Shown piece after piece: positions 1 to 14,629 of a DNA stretch of 64,000 bases. The notes below the pieces were generated by a model. It did no database searches, was not told the origin of the DNA, and saw nothing but the letters and a program-made list of their open reading frames with translations. The DNA lies in the NCBI RefSeq assembly GCF_037975245.1, contig NC_092563.1:29723960-29787959 (forward strand), in the 5' to 3' direction. Source of the stretch: Apostichopus japonicus. Taxonomy: Eukaryota; Echinodermata; Holothuroidea; Aspidochirotida; Stichopodidae. The stretch's first letter is position 1. Every line of letters begins with the position of its first letter. The translations under genes were made by a program, and so were the position numbers.

Positions 1-1384
1 ACTTTGAAAGTTCAAGGGTGTAGTTTGAATTATATAAGTAAGACATATTCATTGCTGATCTCAATGCCGGACTCGTAGAAGCGCGAAACTAACCCCGTAA
101 GTGACTATAGATAAAACAGAAATCATCCTTGAATAAACTATTAGGAAAAAACTTTCATTTCACCTATCTCTCTTTGCTTTAATCAACGCGCTACACATAA
201 AATACAAAGGAAAGGCGAAACACTTACGTCATATAAAATATGATAATGACTCTACTGATGTGTCAAAGGTAACCTTCACCGTGTAAGAACCCTCGTTAAG
301 GTTGATAAATTACTTTTGAAAACGTGGAGTATTCGAAGAAATCAGCCTTCCTTCTTACTTTTTTTCTTCTTTTGCCTTCCTTTTGTGTTGTAATTATGTT
401 AGATATGAAATATATAGCAATCGTAAAATTCAATTTCCTTTTACAATGTGACCGTGAAAGTACGTATATCTACATGGACTGACTTACTCAAGGGTGATAG
501 GAACTGTTATAACTGATATTACATTTCGACCTCTCTCTCTATATATATACATATACATGTATTATTATTATTCACTATCTGCAATGACTTTGCTATCCTG
601 TTGTGACCCATATTAATTCAAGGAGGGTGTTTTGTATGTAGTGCATCTATAAAACACCTCATCTTCTGAAGAATGGATATTTTTGATAGATTTACGACAG
701 GAGAGTTTCAGTTTAAATATATATAATTGTTTGATATACTGTAAAATTAAAGATTGTTTCAGGTATAATTGGAAGAGTGTCTTACTACTCCTGAAGTTTC
801 GTGGAGATGAAAATGACTGAAAATGAATTTTTGTGGTCATTTATGCAGGGAATGGTGCCAGAATGTTTGTTGGTTTTGAACGGTGATAGAGAGAGTAGCC
901 CTTGTAGCGGTCCTTCTCTCTGTCTTTACGCCTCCACTAATTACCTGGTGGTATATGAATGTATGCGATGTTTAATATCCATCAATGGAATTACGTGAGC
1001 ACAATCAGGTATTACTTCTGCAATTGCTAAAAGAATAAGCAATAAAGAATGAAGACTAACTGTGCTGTAATGAAGGAATTTTTCCTTAAACTCCAATTAA
1101 AAATATAGTCTTACCTTTATTAAAATTTTATGGTCTAAGATTTTAGTGAAGCTGTAACAAATAGTGAAGACAAATGAAAATTAAACAAATTAACAACATA
1201 ATATTTTACGAATAAATATGTTCCAAACCTCTGAGGAAAAACTTATTTCCTCATAGTATTACAACATATAACAGGAGGCCATATTTCTTTTAAATTCTAA
1301 CGTATACCTAACCATTTCCATCATAGCTTTTTCATTGCGTTGGGTTATATTGCATGGCTTCCTATTTCCACAACATAGGACATA

Positions 1385-1445
1385 ACGTAAATTAGCAAAC
1401 CATAGCATATCATAGCATAACATAGCATGCCATAGCAACACATAT
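1385..1445. repeat. Short degenerate tandem repeat (CATAGCATAA type)
   Basis: About five imperfect copies of a roughly 10-bp unit built on CATAGCA lie side by side. It is a simple repeat with no sign of function. Confidence 0.6.
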
Positions 1446-1683
1446 ATCTTCTTATAGCATAATTATAGCACAGCGTCGCACGCTAATATATTGAATAACA
1501 TTTTGATATGATGCGCTGATTTATTAACCGAGTTACATTTCATTGCGTTGTGATCCATTGCAAATTGCTTACTGCGAATAGACCTATATATATACTACAA
1601 TTAAAGAAAATAATTTCATTTCTTCAGAATGTTACGTCTGTGTGACGTAATCATAACATCAATAACATACAATGTTATTTCTT

Positions 1684-1701
1684 TGTAATGATATCATTAC
1701 A
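1684..1701. other. Perfect 18-bp palindrome
   Basis: TGTAATGATATCATTACA reads the same on both strands. About 50 bases upstream, TTACGTC and GACGTAA form a second short inverted repeat containing a CRE-like core. Either could be a dimeric factor site, but no gene lies nearby. Confidence 0.5.
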
Positions 1702-2354
1702 TCAACATACCTTAAAATCATGATTTAATGTAACACACATTAAAGTCGTACATATGATAAAATATATTAACGGACGTTTCATATAATACAAATCAAGTTT
1801 ATTGCGGTTTATATATTTGTCAAAATATAAATCATTTCCTCAACGTTTTATATTGACAAACATGCTGATTATTCGAACTACAATCTGGGAACTGACAAGC
1901 CTAATGGATGATATTGTATGACTACCAACTACGCTAATGGCTTTTAGTTTGACTCTGTGATTTTGGGCCTCTCAATTCTTAATTCACCGAATATTGCGAA
2001 ATTAAACGACAAATGATAAACGGGAAAAAGTTCATAACAAGGCACATTGTACTTTTGAGATGAAAAACTTAGTTTGAACTATTTTAATCTTGTTAATTAC
2101 GTGAGTTAGATATCAACAGCGATTAGCATAATTGAAGACCTTGAGAACAACCAAACAAGAATATATCTTATCTGCTAACTAATCTAGCTAATATGATATT
2201 GTGAATTTGAATTTCTTTTGATATCATTCTAATTTGGCACTGTTGCCGGTGAAAACTGAGTAACTTTTAACAAAATATAACAAGGTTATGTGTATGGTGC
2301 TATACCTGGAAATGAAACCTTCTTTCTCAATTAATTGTAGCAATCTTTAATCTG

Positions 2355-2383
2355 ACCAATAAAATTTCAGAAATTTTATTGGT
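2355..2383. other. Perfect 13-bp stem hairpin, 3-nt loop
   Basis: ACCAATAAAATTT is followed by CAG and then its exact reverse complement. The foldback carries an inverted CCAAT at each end. No gene is adjacent, so its role is unknown. Confidence 0.6.
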
Positions 2384-5360
2384 GTTTGATAAGTTAATCT
2401 TCTAATTATTGGTGAACTGGCATGTTTTGCTTCAGGACATATATAGCTAATGCTGTCGGAATAATTGATACGTAAAACTAACGTCATCAAGATATAGTAC
2501 AATGAATTCCTTTTTCTTTTCGTTTTATCTCCTCTTTTTTGCAGATAATCGGTAATTATGAATTTTGATGAGAATATAAGTTAAGTCACAGAATTGCTTC
2601 CAATTAAAATAGATTGACATTTTGAGACCGAACGTGACTTGAGTTTAAAAGGCCATGTTTATACATAATGAACATGTTATTAATGTCACGTTAAAATCTC
2701 GAAAAAGTTCGCTTTTTTTTCCTTCTTCAAATATACACTTATAGTTGTTTATAAATATAAATAAAGGCATTGCTATGGAGATGGGCCAAAGTTCTAATCC
2801 TAACACACAGGTGCATATTACAATCAGGGGCGATAATTGTCAGTATCCTTGACAATAGTTACCATGGCAAGTTTAGGACGAGAAGGAAATTCTTGACACC
2901 TTTCGTTTCGGACAATTATTATTCATGCAACATCGATTTTCACTTGAGCGATGACCCTGATGGGAAGAGGAATAACCAAGAGTGTTTTATAAACTTACTG
3001 CTTTCAAATAAAAAACAAATTCTTGACTTAAGTCAGTCAGTTTATTCACCTGATTAACCAGTAGTTGAACTATAGCAAAGAAACACTCTCAGCTTATGAA
3101 ATAGACGGTGTCTTGTTTATTAAAGCAGCAGTTTGGATTTTAGTCGGCAATTTGTCTTTAAAATGTGTTAACAAAGTAACAATTGTGAAAAACTATGACT
3201 AATCGAGAGAGATTCTTGTCTCCGATTAAAACCTAAGACAGCGAGTAATTTCATTTTTTGTTCCATTTTATAAAGTATAAAACTGAGACACTTTTTTCAT
3301 ATAGTTATTAATCATACGACTAAAAATAAAAATAAATGTAAAGATATATTTTTAATGATTAAAACATCGTCAAACTTAACAACAAGATCGGTTTTTTGAT
3401 TAAAGTGTTAGTTTAGTCGTGAATAGAATGGAAAAAAAAGCTACATGTGTATAGTTAGCTAAGTGAAACAAGAAGTAACGAATATTTTTCTAATTAAGAT
3501 TCTTGATTAAAATGCATACTGGATAACAACGAAAAGGGGAACTTTTGAATTGGATAAACTTCACAAACTGGAGATGTGTAGTCGAATAGCGCCCACATCT
3601 GATGCGATAAATCATTTTAATTGCTAACAAATCTCCAGCTTTTCAAGTAATACACAAGTTCGTTGTTATCAAGTTCTTTCATCTGCCAATACATAAACCA
3701 AACATATTAAAGTAATTCAAATGCATCTTTCACTATAAAGAGCATATGGGTTTATAAACACATTATTGATCCATTTATTTATCTTTATTCATATATACTC
3801 TTGAATCGCTTTTTGCTGAAAAAAAAATCATATACAAACAAAGAAAAAAAAAGAAGTAAATTCGGCATTTTAGCATAGCGTAAATAGCTATAGGTGACCT
3901 CGTCTTTGTGTTTTTCTTTTCCTTTGAATAAAGAGGTTTTTATCAGATCAGAGAAAACCTTGGCTTCGGTCGGATGGAGATGAATTAAATGTCTTGCAAA
4001 AAAGAGTAACCTATAGATGGTCACTTGTGTTTAAAAAAAGATAAAATGTCATTAAAAACAAACAAATGTAGCAAATGAGGCTACATGGCTATCATAAGAG
4101 GATTTTCATCCTAATCTGATGCGCAGAGTCAAAACCTTTTTCGCGTGTTCAATATTTCCCTTTTCTATTCGAGATTAAGCCAAGTCCACCGTAATAAAAC
4201 AACGTATATACTTGGCAGTTAAATTATGCGCAAAAATACCTCCGCATGACTGGTAATGTTATTGACGAAAGTTTTGCACAAAGTAGTCACTCCGATTTTA
4301 AAAGCGCTACTGAACTATTTACATTGGTTTCCATAGAAATTCCATGAAGGTTATAACGAACATCGATTCTCCGTAAACAAATCAATTTGGTAAAAGGAAT
4401 AAAAATAACAGAAAGTTAGTATTTGACGAGAAATGGAAAGACCTTTATGTTAAAACTCCATCGAAACAGACGAAATACTTTCCCAGTATTGAAGCGATGT
4501 TAATGCAGTAAGTTCTAGAGAAAAACCAACTATTGTTCGCATAATATACGAAAAATGTACCTGTATCGGCAAATATCTACGGAAAAGAATCAAGTGATGT
4601 GTACGCCATAAAGAAAACCAGTACTATGAAATGTAATTGTTGAGACAGGTGGTGGAGTATATTCAAACAGGAACTACATAATCAACTTTACTTGATATAT
4701 AAGACGTTTTCATTGATTCTTAACCACTTTAAACAAATGCTATGACACAGATGTTTTGACAAATTGATGACATTTCGCATTTAAGAAAAAGAGAGACAAC
4801 GTGATAATTTACCACAGGTTTTGTTAATTCTATAATCATGTTTTGTTTTTATTAAATGATGGATTACTTGCTTCTTTCTTTTAACATTCTTATCATATTT
4901 TTCATCGATCCAGGGTATAAAACTAATGTGCTAATCGAAGGTCACGTTTAGCAGTAAAATGAAGGCAAGTATATAGCAATTGCACTACCTTGTTGCATCT
5001 AGTTATGATGTAATGATAGATCAAATAATAGGCGAGAAATTGAATGGAAACACTGTTAAACAACTATGCTGCATTTAGAAAAAGGCTGGATCTCGAGTGA
5101 GATACAATAATTGAATTAGGTAAGTGATTGGAAGTAAAACAGCCAATGTTTGGTTTTTGCAGAGCTTTCGAGCAAAACTAGCTCTTCTTCAGTGCATGAT
5201 CACCGAAAGTGACAAGGAGTAGCAAGAATTGAAACTATTTTATAGAGAAGTCGGCATGGTTGTAAAGGCAAAGCGACTTACTGCTCTCTGCTGAATTGAG
5301 CAGAAGTTTTAGAAATTCGGATTATTTCGGAATTTCGAAATTCGGATTTATATATTTTAT

Positions 5361-5441
5361 ACATTTATAATATCGTTAAACAATGTACAATGTATATACA
5401 TATACACACTCCTATATATATAATATATATATATATATAAT

Positions 5442-5479
<38 letters not shown>

Positions 5480-5531
5480 GGAGTGTGTATATGTATATAC
5501 ATTGTACATTGTTTAACGATATTATAAATGT
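5361..5531. repeat. Large near-perfect AT-rich palindrome
   Basis: Two arms of more than 50 bases starting ACATTTATAATATCG are exact reverse complements through CACACTCCTATATA. They flank a TA-rich centre at about 5413-5480, so the 171-bp block can extrude as a cruciform. It may be a palindromic MITE or an inverted duplication around a TA microsatellite. No target-site duplication is obvious. Confidence 0.8.
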
Positions 5532-7040
5532 GTTTTTTTTATAGTTTGTTATAAACAAACTCAGTTTTTGATGTCTATATATATGTATGACTTTAATATT
5601 ATCGTCCAATGTGCTCATAAAAAAAATGAATACATTTTTGTGAAGTAAGGATGGGATCAGCATCCTTTAATTTATGCGATTTATTACATATTCCAGTATC
5701 TCTGCCAAATTTGCTTCAGGAAACGATATCCTTTAGTCAAATAATTCAAAGGCTCGCCCCGAGTGAAAGAATGAAAGCATTACGATTAAATTTACATGTT
5801 TGTCGGACACAGACGTTTTCCTTAGCGACTTAAACAGTTGATAATTCGCTAATTAAGGGCTAGTGGAATTTCTGATTTAACCTTAATTCATGGATTATCC
5901 CATGATGTGTAACGCTATATAGTTTGACCAGCGTGGCCTGACACTTGCCTTATATTCAAAACGCAGCTTGTAGAATGGGAACCGAAATTTCACTACAACT
6001 TGAGAGCAATAATATCACTTGTTTTCACTCCTTGATACGTGTGAAATGTACACACACTAAAAAGAAGATTCGTCATGTGGGATTCTATCTAAGAGTGAAG
6101 TTTCACTCTCAAGTTAACAAAAAATAGGTCAATAGTCTTAATTAACTATAATTAATATATATTATAATGAAGTGACACTATACAAAAATACACCGACTTT
6201 CATTCTCCATTATTTGCACGAGAGAAAGGCTGAAAGTTTTGCGGATTCTTAGGCATCACTCTATTTCGTCACATCTCGCTTTCAAATTCATGGAACTGAC
6301 CCAAAACACCCTGCAAGTTCTTTAAATTAAAGTGGTAATCAAGAGCGCCTTCACCGATAATATGTCTGGTTTAGGTTTCTACGACATGTGTATTATTCTA
6401 CTTAAAGTTATCCTTTAATACTTTGACAAGTAATATTCTGAAATCCATTAAAATGATGGATAAATCGAGAAAACGTTTGTAATAAGTACAAAGACCGACA
6501 CTTAACAGTTTTAAAAATATCTCGTTTTCTCATCCTCAAAAAAAAATAATAAAATAAAACTATGAAGATCATTCCATAATCGTTTGTAACAAACTACAAT
6601 ATATTACATGTCATTTTTGACCTTGGGTTCTGGAATGAACAAGCAATGGAATGGACTTGGTCGGTTTGTGATGTCGCCTTTTAAAACGGTTTGGCAAAGG
6701 GTTTATAAACATTACTTCATCAAATTTTATTTTAAGAAAAATGACATGTTCAGTTAAAACAAAATCTAAACTTGTAAGTAAAGAGTTTGAAATATTAGTT
6801 TTATATCAAAGTAACTTGTTGCAGGGAGGATGAATGCGATTAACACGGATTTAACAAAATGAATAATAAACACCGAGGTATATAGCTCGCTGTCATGATT
6901 CTGATCTGTTTATTATTCTCCCGCAGACATTAAATTTGGCAATTATTGTTCACATAGCGATGCAGTACCGTGCCTCATGCATATCGATACATCACTCTAG
7001 TGTCTAGACTACCTCATTCACATCACTGTACTGCCATACA
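5532..7040. other. No gene recognised
   Basis: Non-coding sequence. The open frames here (for example near 5651-5833 and 5945-6127) have no domain, splice or codon support. Confidence 0.55.
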
Positions 7041-7457
7041 TCATACACACTGTGTTATATAAACACTACCTCATGCATACCAATGCACGACTATAATATC
7101 TTACACTACATGTTAAGTATTGCATTACATCAATACACTACAATGTATACATCAACACAGCACACCATGCACATCGGTACACTATATTAGCTTATATTCG
7201 TCAGTACGTTGCATCAATACACAACATTATATAACATCAAACAATACTTCTTATACACATTAATACACTACACGATACATATCAATATACTACATCACAT
7301 ACATCGATACACTACATCATACACATCGATACACTACATTAACTTATATACATCAGTATACATTGCGTCAATACACAACATTATGTGCACATCACAGAAC
7401 ACTTCATATACACATTAGTACACTACGCGATACATACTAATATACTACATCACATAC
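7041..7457. repeat. 166-bp satellite array, left part
   Basis: Imperfect copies of a roughly 166-bp unit rich in GATACACTACATCA and ATACACATTAGTAC words, themselves built from 15-bp sub-repeats. The same unit resumes at 9067, after a LINE and microsatellite insertion. Confidence 0.75.
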
Positions 7458-9066
<1,609 letters not shown>

Positions 9067-9830
9067 CATACATACACAACATCATACACATCGATACACT
9101 ACATTAGCTTATATTAGTAAGGTACATTGCATCAATACACATTATATGCACATAATATACAACACTTCATATACACATTAGTACACTACGCGATACATAT
9201 CAATATAGGCCTACTACATCACATACATCGATACACAACATCATACACATTGATACACTACATTAGCTTATATACATTAGTACGGTACATTGCATCAATA
9301 CACAACAGTATATGCACATAATATACAACGCTTCATATACACATTAGTACACTACGCGATACATATCAATATAGGCCTACTACATAACATACATCGATAC
9401 ACAACATCATACACATTGATACACTACATTAGCTTATATACATTAGTACGGTACATTGCATCAATACACAACAGTATATGCACATAATATACAACGCTTC
9501 ATATACACATTAGTACACAACGCGATACATATCAATATAGGCCTACTACATAACATACATCGATACACAACATCATACACATCGATACACTACATTAGCT
9601 TATATACATTAGTATATTGCATCAATACACAACAGTATATGCACATAATGTACAACACGCCATATACACATTAGTACACTACGCGATACATATCAATATA
9701 GGCCTACTACATCACATACATCGATACACTACATCATACACATCGATACACTACATTAGCTTATACATCAGTACATTGCATCATTAAACTACACCATATG
9801 CCTCAATACACCACATCATATTCATATATA
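9067..9830. repeat. 166-bp satellite array, right part
   Basis: About four and a half copies at a 163-166 bp period, for example the CATCAATACACAACA word at 9293 and again 166 bases on. Copies share GGCCTACTACAT and TACATTAGTACGG blocks. Because the unit lacks stops in one frame it yields spurious MHQYT open frames. Confidence 0.85.
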
Positions 9831-10815
9831 AATTACATGTTACACTCATGAATACATTTCAGCATACTTGAGATCAATTCACTACATCATATAAACATTA
9901 TACATAATATGCAAATCACTACACTTCATGTCTGGTCTTGTGCTAGTGAAACTATACTAGAAAGTCAAGATGAACTTTCGACCCTCCAACGACGACGTTA
10001 GCACCGAATCTCGAAGCATTCAAGGTTCAAATTATCACCAGGGGGACTCCCCATTTGAAAGCGTACCCTCAACTTTAGTACACTCAACTTTAGTAGGAAG
10101 CTTTATGCTGCAGATGATCCTCAAATTTGAATTGAAATATTGGCCTTAATATGAACCTTTTCGATCGAAACTTGTTTCACAGCTACGAATATGGAATTTT
10201 AATATTTTATTTTGAATCGAAAATAGTTGAATAACTTGTGATATCAATAGTAGGTGAGACTATGTTTTACAGTTTCCTGTAGAACAAGCCGTTGCCATAA
10301 AATATCGTATGGATATGTTTATTGTACGCTGATGAATAACAATGGTGTATGGAGGCTACCGTAGAATATACGTTGAAAGGCGTTTCCCTCGTAATTATTA
10401 CTCTCTCACACACAAACACACACACAGCTTTCTCACTGCATGTTCATAATAGAACAGTGTGCTAATTTCTGATTGGTGGATAAGTTACATAGTGTATGTA
10501 TCCAACTAAATTACGATAATGTAATGATGATGTAACGAGTGGCTTGGAAACCAAATGTGGGCGCTCTTTCTTTAAATTGTTTTAACAGATTGTTTTGACA
10601 GATAGTGAAGTCTATTTCTTACATAAAACATCCAGATAATTTGATTGCTATTTTCACTAAAAGATAAAGTGACACTCGACAGTCCTGCAAACTATTTTAA
10701 CAACAGTCATAGCAATTAAATATGAATATTCATAAACTCGGCATTTTTCAATGTTGGTAGTTAATCCTTTTTATAATGCTTGGAGCAGAGAATTTCCTCT
10801 TTACAAATGTAGGCT

Positions 10816-10945
10816 ACATGGTATAATACAATACATGGTATGAAACAATACATGGTATGAAACAATACATGGTATAAAACAATACATGGTATAAAACAAT
10901 ACATGGTATAAAACAATACATGGTATGAAACAATTCATGGTATGT
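10816..10945. repeat. 17-bp tandem repeat
   Basis: About seven copies of CAATACATGGTATRAAA in tandem, differing mainly by A/G at one position. Confidence 0.85.
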
Positions 10946-11074
10946 AACCTCACATTTAGTACACCCATTTATCTTCGCTCGCAATTACCCATAAGAAATA
11001 TTCTTGTATTTGAAGGATAAATGTGAGGGAATGAGTTCTTTAATTTTATGGAAATACATTTTCTATAGACTGAC

Positions 11075-11077
<3 letters not shown>

Positions 11078-11157
<80 letters not shown>
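11078..11157. repeat. (TA)n microsatellite
   Basis: An uninterrupted TA dinucleotide tract of about 80 bases. Confidence 0.95.
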
Positions 11158-11160
<3 letters not shown>

Positions 11161-12100
11161 TATAAGTACAACTGGGACGTATGTACGGTGACGAAATAGT
11201 TATAGTACTTCATCTTTATCCACCCTTCCCCTCCCACAATGTCTGTCCCCTCATCTTCCATCTGTCGTTCTTTTTCATCTTCTTCCCCTAAACGATCTCC
11301 ATCTAACTCGTTCTCGTAACTGCTTCTTTCATGTTGTGTTCGCGGAACTAGGTATTTATAGCATGGCTTAAAGTTTTTAGTTTACCAAATATACTTTCCA
11401 CTTCTGTATAACTTTATCAGCATATGACTTTGTATATGTACTTAAGAATGCTCCGTAAGAAAAGATGGTCCTTGTAAGACAGACCCTGGTCATCAAATGC
11501 TAACGTTATTTCACTGACGGGATACCCTTTCAGACTCAGACCCCTCACAGTCGGACTGAGTGTAACCATGGAGATGGTGTGTCTACAGAACATAAACTGT
11601 AGCATATACGCCTATTAAAAGCCAATGGAGAACATTGGTACCACACATGTTCAAAGTTTATAGCTGTGACTGCTGTGCACTTAACACATCAACTTTCTCT
11701 GAAAATTTACAAAACAACAGACAATTAATGACAGTAAGTAGGCTAAAAAAATCCTTGATGCACATATGCAGGAGCAGCAAAATGCATACCTTAGTGGGCA
11801 TGGGCCTATATATGCTTTTACAATGAAAAACCAATAAATTACCAAGAGAAATATCCTATCATTTTGCTTTCAGCGGTCGAGGGATGTCTACAAACTTCAG
11901 CAATGGTTCAAAATAATCTCGAAACATCATTTCCGTACTTTGGTTTTTTTTTTACGACTTGGAATCACGGTAAACTATCTCTGGAAAATATTTTAGCAAA
12001 GTCGACCAATCTTCAGAGCGTCACTTCCAAAGGGGTGGCGCTATTTCAGTACATTGCAAAAGTGAATTGATTTTGGCGTAGCAAGGAGCGTAGCGGTGCC

Positions 12101-13375
12101 GCAATTTAAAGGAATTGTCTGGTGGAAGATTTTGATACATTGTCCTTGTAGTTATTATTTTTCTCTTTCTAACCATGTAAAAATTGTCCCCATTCGACAT
12201 TTTCTTCTTGTAGAAATCTGGTTTTCAAATTCACCAGTTTCTCACCAAAAGTACCGTTTGTTCGAACGCTTCAATATGGTGTTTGACGTAGTGCTTGCAG
12301 ATAGGCAAAACAGGCGACTTGAAGTTAGCACTCCCAATTCCGCAGCAAATTAACTCACGTGTAAGCACATTGAATTGCCTCATATATATAACGTACATAC
12401 TCGCGAACGTATATACTACGATGCTCAGTTGGTGTACTTGTATAGCGTTACACATAGTACACTCACACTCAAACCACAGTTCATTAACTGTTCTTCGAAC
12501 TCGCTGAAATAAAATTCACGGATCAAATTAACAGTAAAAGGAAACTTATAAAGTATTCGTTAAACCGAAAGATGAAACTTGGCGGGATCGATGTCATCGC
12601 AGAACTGTCCGATTGTAAACGTTAGGGTAGCCTATACACGCGAACATTCTTCGCGCTGGAGCTGGATACCGCGATGTATAAAAAACGAAGAGCCTGCTGT
12701 TAAAACTTATCTTGTGTTACACAAAGACCACTAAACCACCGATCTACCAAATGTATTGCGGCTTAAGGAGATTTTTAAATCATATCTAATTTATAAGAAA
12801 TTTCACCGGAAATTATTGAAGAAATTGATCGAATCGTTGTCAGAGCAGAATATAGCGCTGAAAAGCTTAGGCTTCGCAGAACTGTCCGATTGTCAACGTT
12901 TGAGTACAGCCTACATGCGAACATTTTTCGCGTTGGAGCTGGATAGCGCGATGTATAGCTAGCCTGAACAACTCAGAGTCTGCTGTTAAAATTTACCTTG
13001 TGTTACACAAAGACCACGGAACCACCGCTCAAGTACATGGTGGCTTAAGGAGTTTTTGAAAACATATCTAATTTTTAAGAAATTTCACCGGAAATTAAGG
13101 AAGAAATTTATCTGTATACACACGCTGTTTTTGTTGTGATTACCGTATAGGTACTGTGCGGAGGGTGGGTTATGACGCAATCTGCTATGGCAGAGCTGAC
13201 GTCACGTATTGTACTGTTCAAATCATATTTGAAATGTCTATCCATAACGATTAAAAAATCGTTTCTCTGTCAAACGCAACATTAGCGTTCTCATACTTTG
13301 ACAACATGTTTGGAAAATTATTTACTATTTTTTAAGGTAACTTCTTTGGGCCACCAGACAATCCTTTTAAATTAG
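12101..13375. mobile_element. Non-autonomous inverted-repeat element (TTTAAAGG ends)
   Basis: The left end has ATTTAAAGGAATTGTCTGG at about 12104; the right end, read on the other strand from 13373, has ATTTAAAAGGATTGTCTGG. These are terminal inverted repeats of about 23 bases with two or three mismatches. TTAA occurs at both ends and would suit a piggyBac-like target, but the inverted match runs past it, so the true boundary is unresolved. No transposase frame is present. The interior carries a 277-bp tandem duplication. Confidence 0.7.
12601..13110. repeat. Diverged tandem duplication, 277-bp period
   Basis: AGAACTGTCCGATTGT starts at 12601 and recurs at 12878. The copies then stay alignable through GGAGCTGGATA, CTTGTGTTACACAAAGACCA and AAATTTCACCGGAAATTA. 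It lies wholly inside the inverted-repeat element. Confidence 0.85.
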
Positions 13376-13410
13376 CCCCAAATGAGAATCCCAACCCATC
13401 GATGGACTTG

Positions 13411-13755
13411 GGTGAGCATTTTTTTTATATATTTGGCACCTCTGTACGTCCGGATAAGGAACTCTCGGAATTCCTCTGTTGAGGATAGGATTTCTCTTGA
13501 CTTCCCATTTTGGAGGGTAACGGGAAAAGTTGAACCGTTTCGTTGTGTATCTGAGGCTACAGTAATTGGCGTAGCAAAGGAAAGTTTTTATTCAACATGG
13601 TTTGGGCTCGGGTAGGCACATTTTGATATTTGTCACCTCTAGACACCATGAGGACATGGTATGGCACTCAGTTTCGGGTTTTCTTTCTTGAGGACAAGAT
13701 TTCTTTTGAATTCCCATTTGGTGGGTATCGGAAAAGAATTTTATCAATTTTACTT
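13411..13755. repeat. Diverged tandem duplication, about 200-bp period
   Basis: GGTGAGCATTTTTT at 13411 corresponds to GGTAGGCACATTTT at 13611. Matching blocks follow: GGCACCTCT with GTCACCTCT, GAGGATAGGATTTCT with GAGGACAAGATTTCT, and CTTCCCATTTTGGAGGGTA with ATTCCCATTTGGTGGGTA. Confidence 0.7.
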
Positions 13756-14629
13756 TAGTAGGTCGAATTCAGTGGATATTTTATTCTCGGTATTTGCCAC
13801 GTCGCTGTTTTGGGACTTTCTCCAGATTTTAGATCAGTCAGTACGGTACGCTATTCTGTAAGTTGGTCGATTGCTATATCCGATTTGGAAAGTAGTTTTC
13901 GCGGCAAATTTGGTAGATAAAGCAACTTGCAAACTGGAAAAATCTTCTCTCAAGGGGGCGCACAGTATATCGATTTTGAGACCGATTAGCTTTCTTGAGA
14001 CCGACTGCAGCGACTGATCGAACAACGATTGAAACATTTAAAAGACAAAGAGACAATTTGCTTTATAGTTTACAGCTGGTACTCAGACGCGTAGAAAGTA
14101 TTTAGTAGTAGATGGGTTTCAGGGGTGAAGCCCCCGGAAGCTATAGCACTTTGAGACATTTCTTGCTGTCTTTTTTTACTACTCAGATTTGATTCCCCCC
14201 CCCCTCCCCCGCCTTGTCTTTAATTGTCAAAAACCTAGAAGAATGTCTTAACCTCGGCACGCTTGCTTCAACCCGCACAAAACAACTAAAAAAACTCAAA
14301 ACCAGGGGATATGGTTTGCTTCCTGCATTGACGTATTTACGTATTTTCAGAACTCTTCAGATCGCAAGATCGCAATCAGCAGAATATTGATTCGGCAGTT
14401 CAAACAAATATTTTGTTACCCTTTACTTCTGACTTTTGATGCTATGATATCATACATTCAGGAGATAATACTACCTATCGTGCTCACGGCTTAGGAAGAG
14501 GTTTGAAAAACTGCATTCGCTTATTTTGTTTTGGTTACAATTGACATGTAACATCCACTGTGACCCCGTAAAAATTACGTTATTCAATGCGATGTAATTA
14601 TTTAGAACCTTTACTTGCTATTAGGGAAG
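13756..14629. other. No gene recognised
   Basis: Non-coding, with a poly(C) tract near 14195. Nothing else stands out. Confidence 0.5.

Larger units (their letters stand above)
1..5360. other. No gene recognised
   Basis: AT-rich non-coding sequence. The open frames are short, with no recognisable domain and no convincing splice-site context. Only small repeats and palindromes stand out, listed separately. Confidence 0.6.
9831..12100. other. No gene recognised; simple repeats
   Basis: Non-coding. It contains a CA-rich patch near 10410, a 17-bp tandem repeat (10816-10945) and a TA tract (11078-11157). No open frame has coding character. Confidence 0.55.

Noticed and set aside
5160-5200. Hammerhead on the minus strand (CTGAAGA ... 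GCTCGAAAG)
   Set aside because: The core order is right, but an extra base precedes stem II and no stem I, stem III or cleavage triplet can be built; it is kept only as a comparison in the 26.7-kb finding.
9127-9674. Frames beginning MHQYT
   Set aside because: The same peptide recurs every 163-166 bases because it is the satellite unit translated; it ends in each unit.
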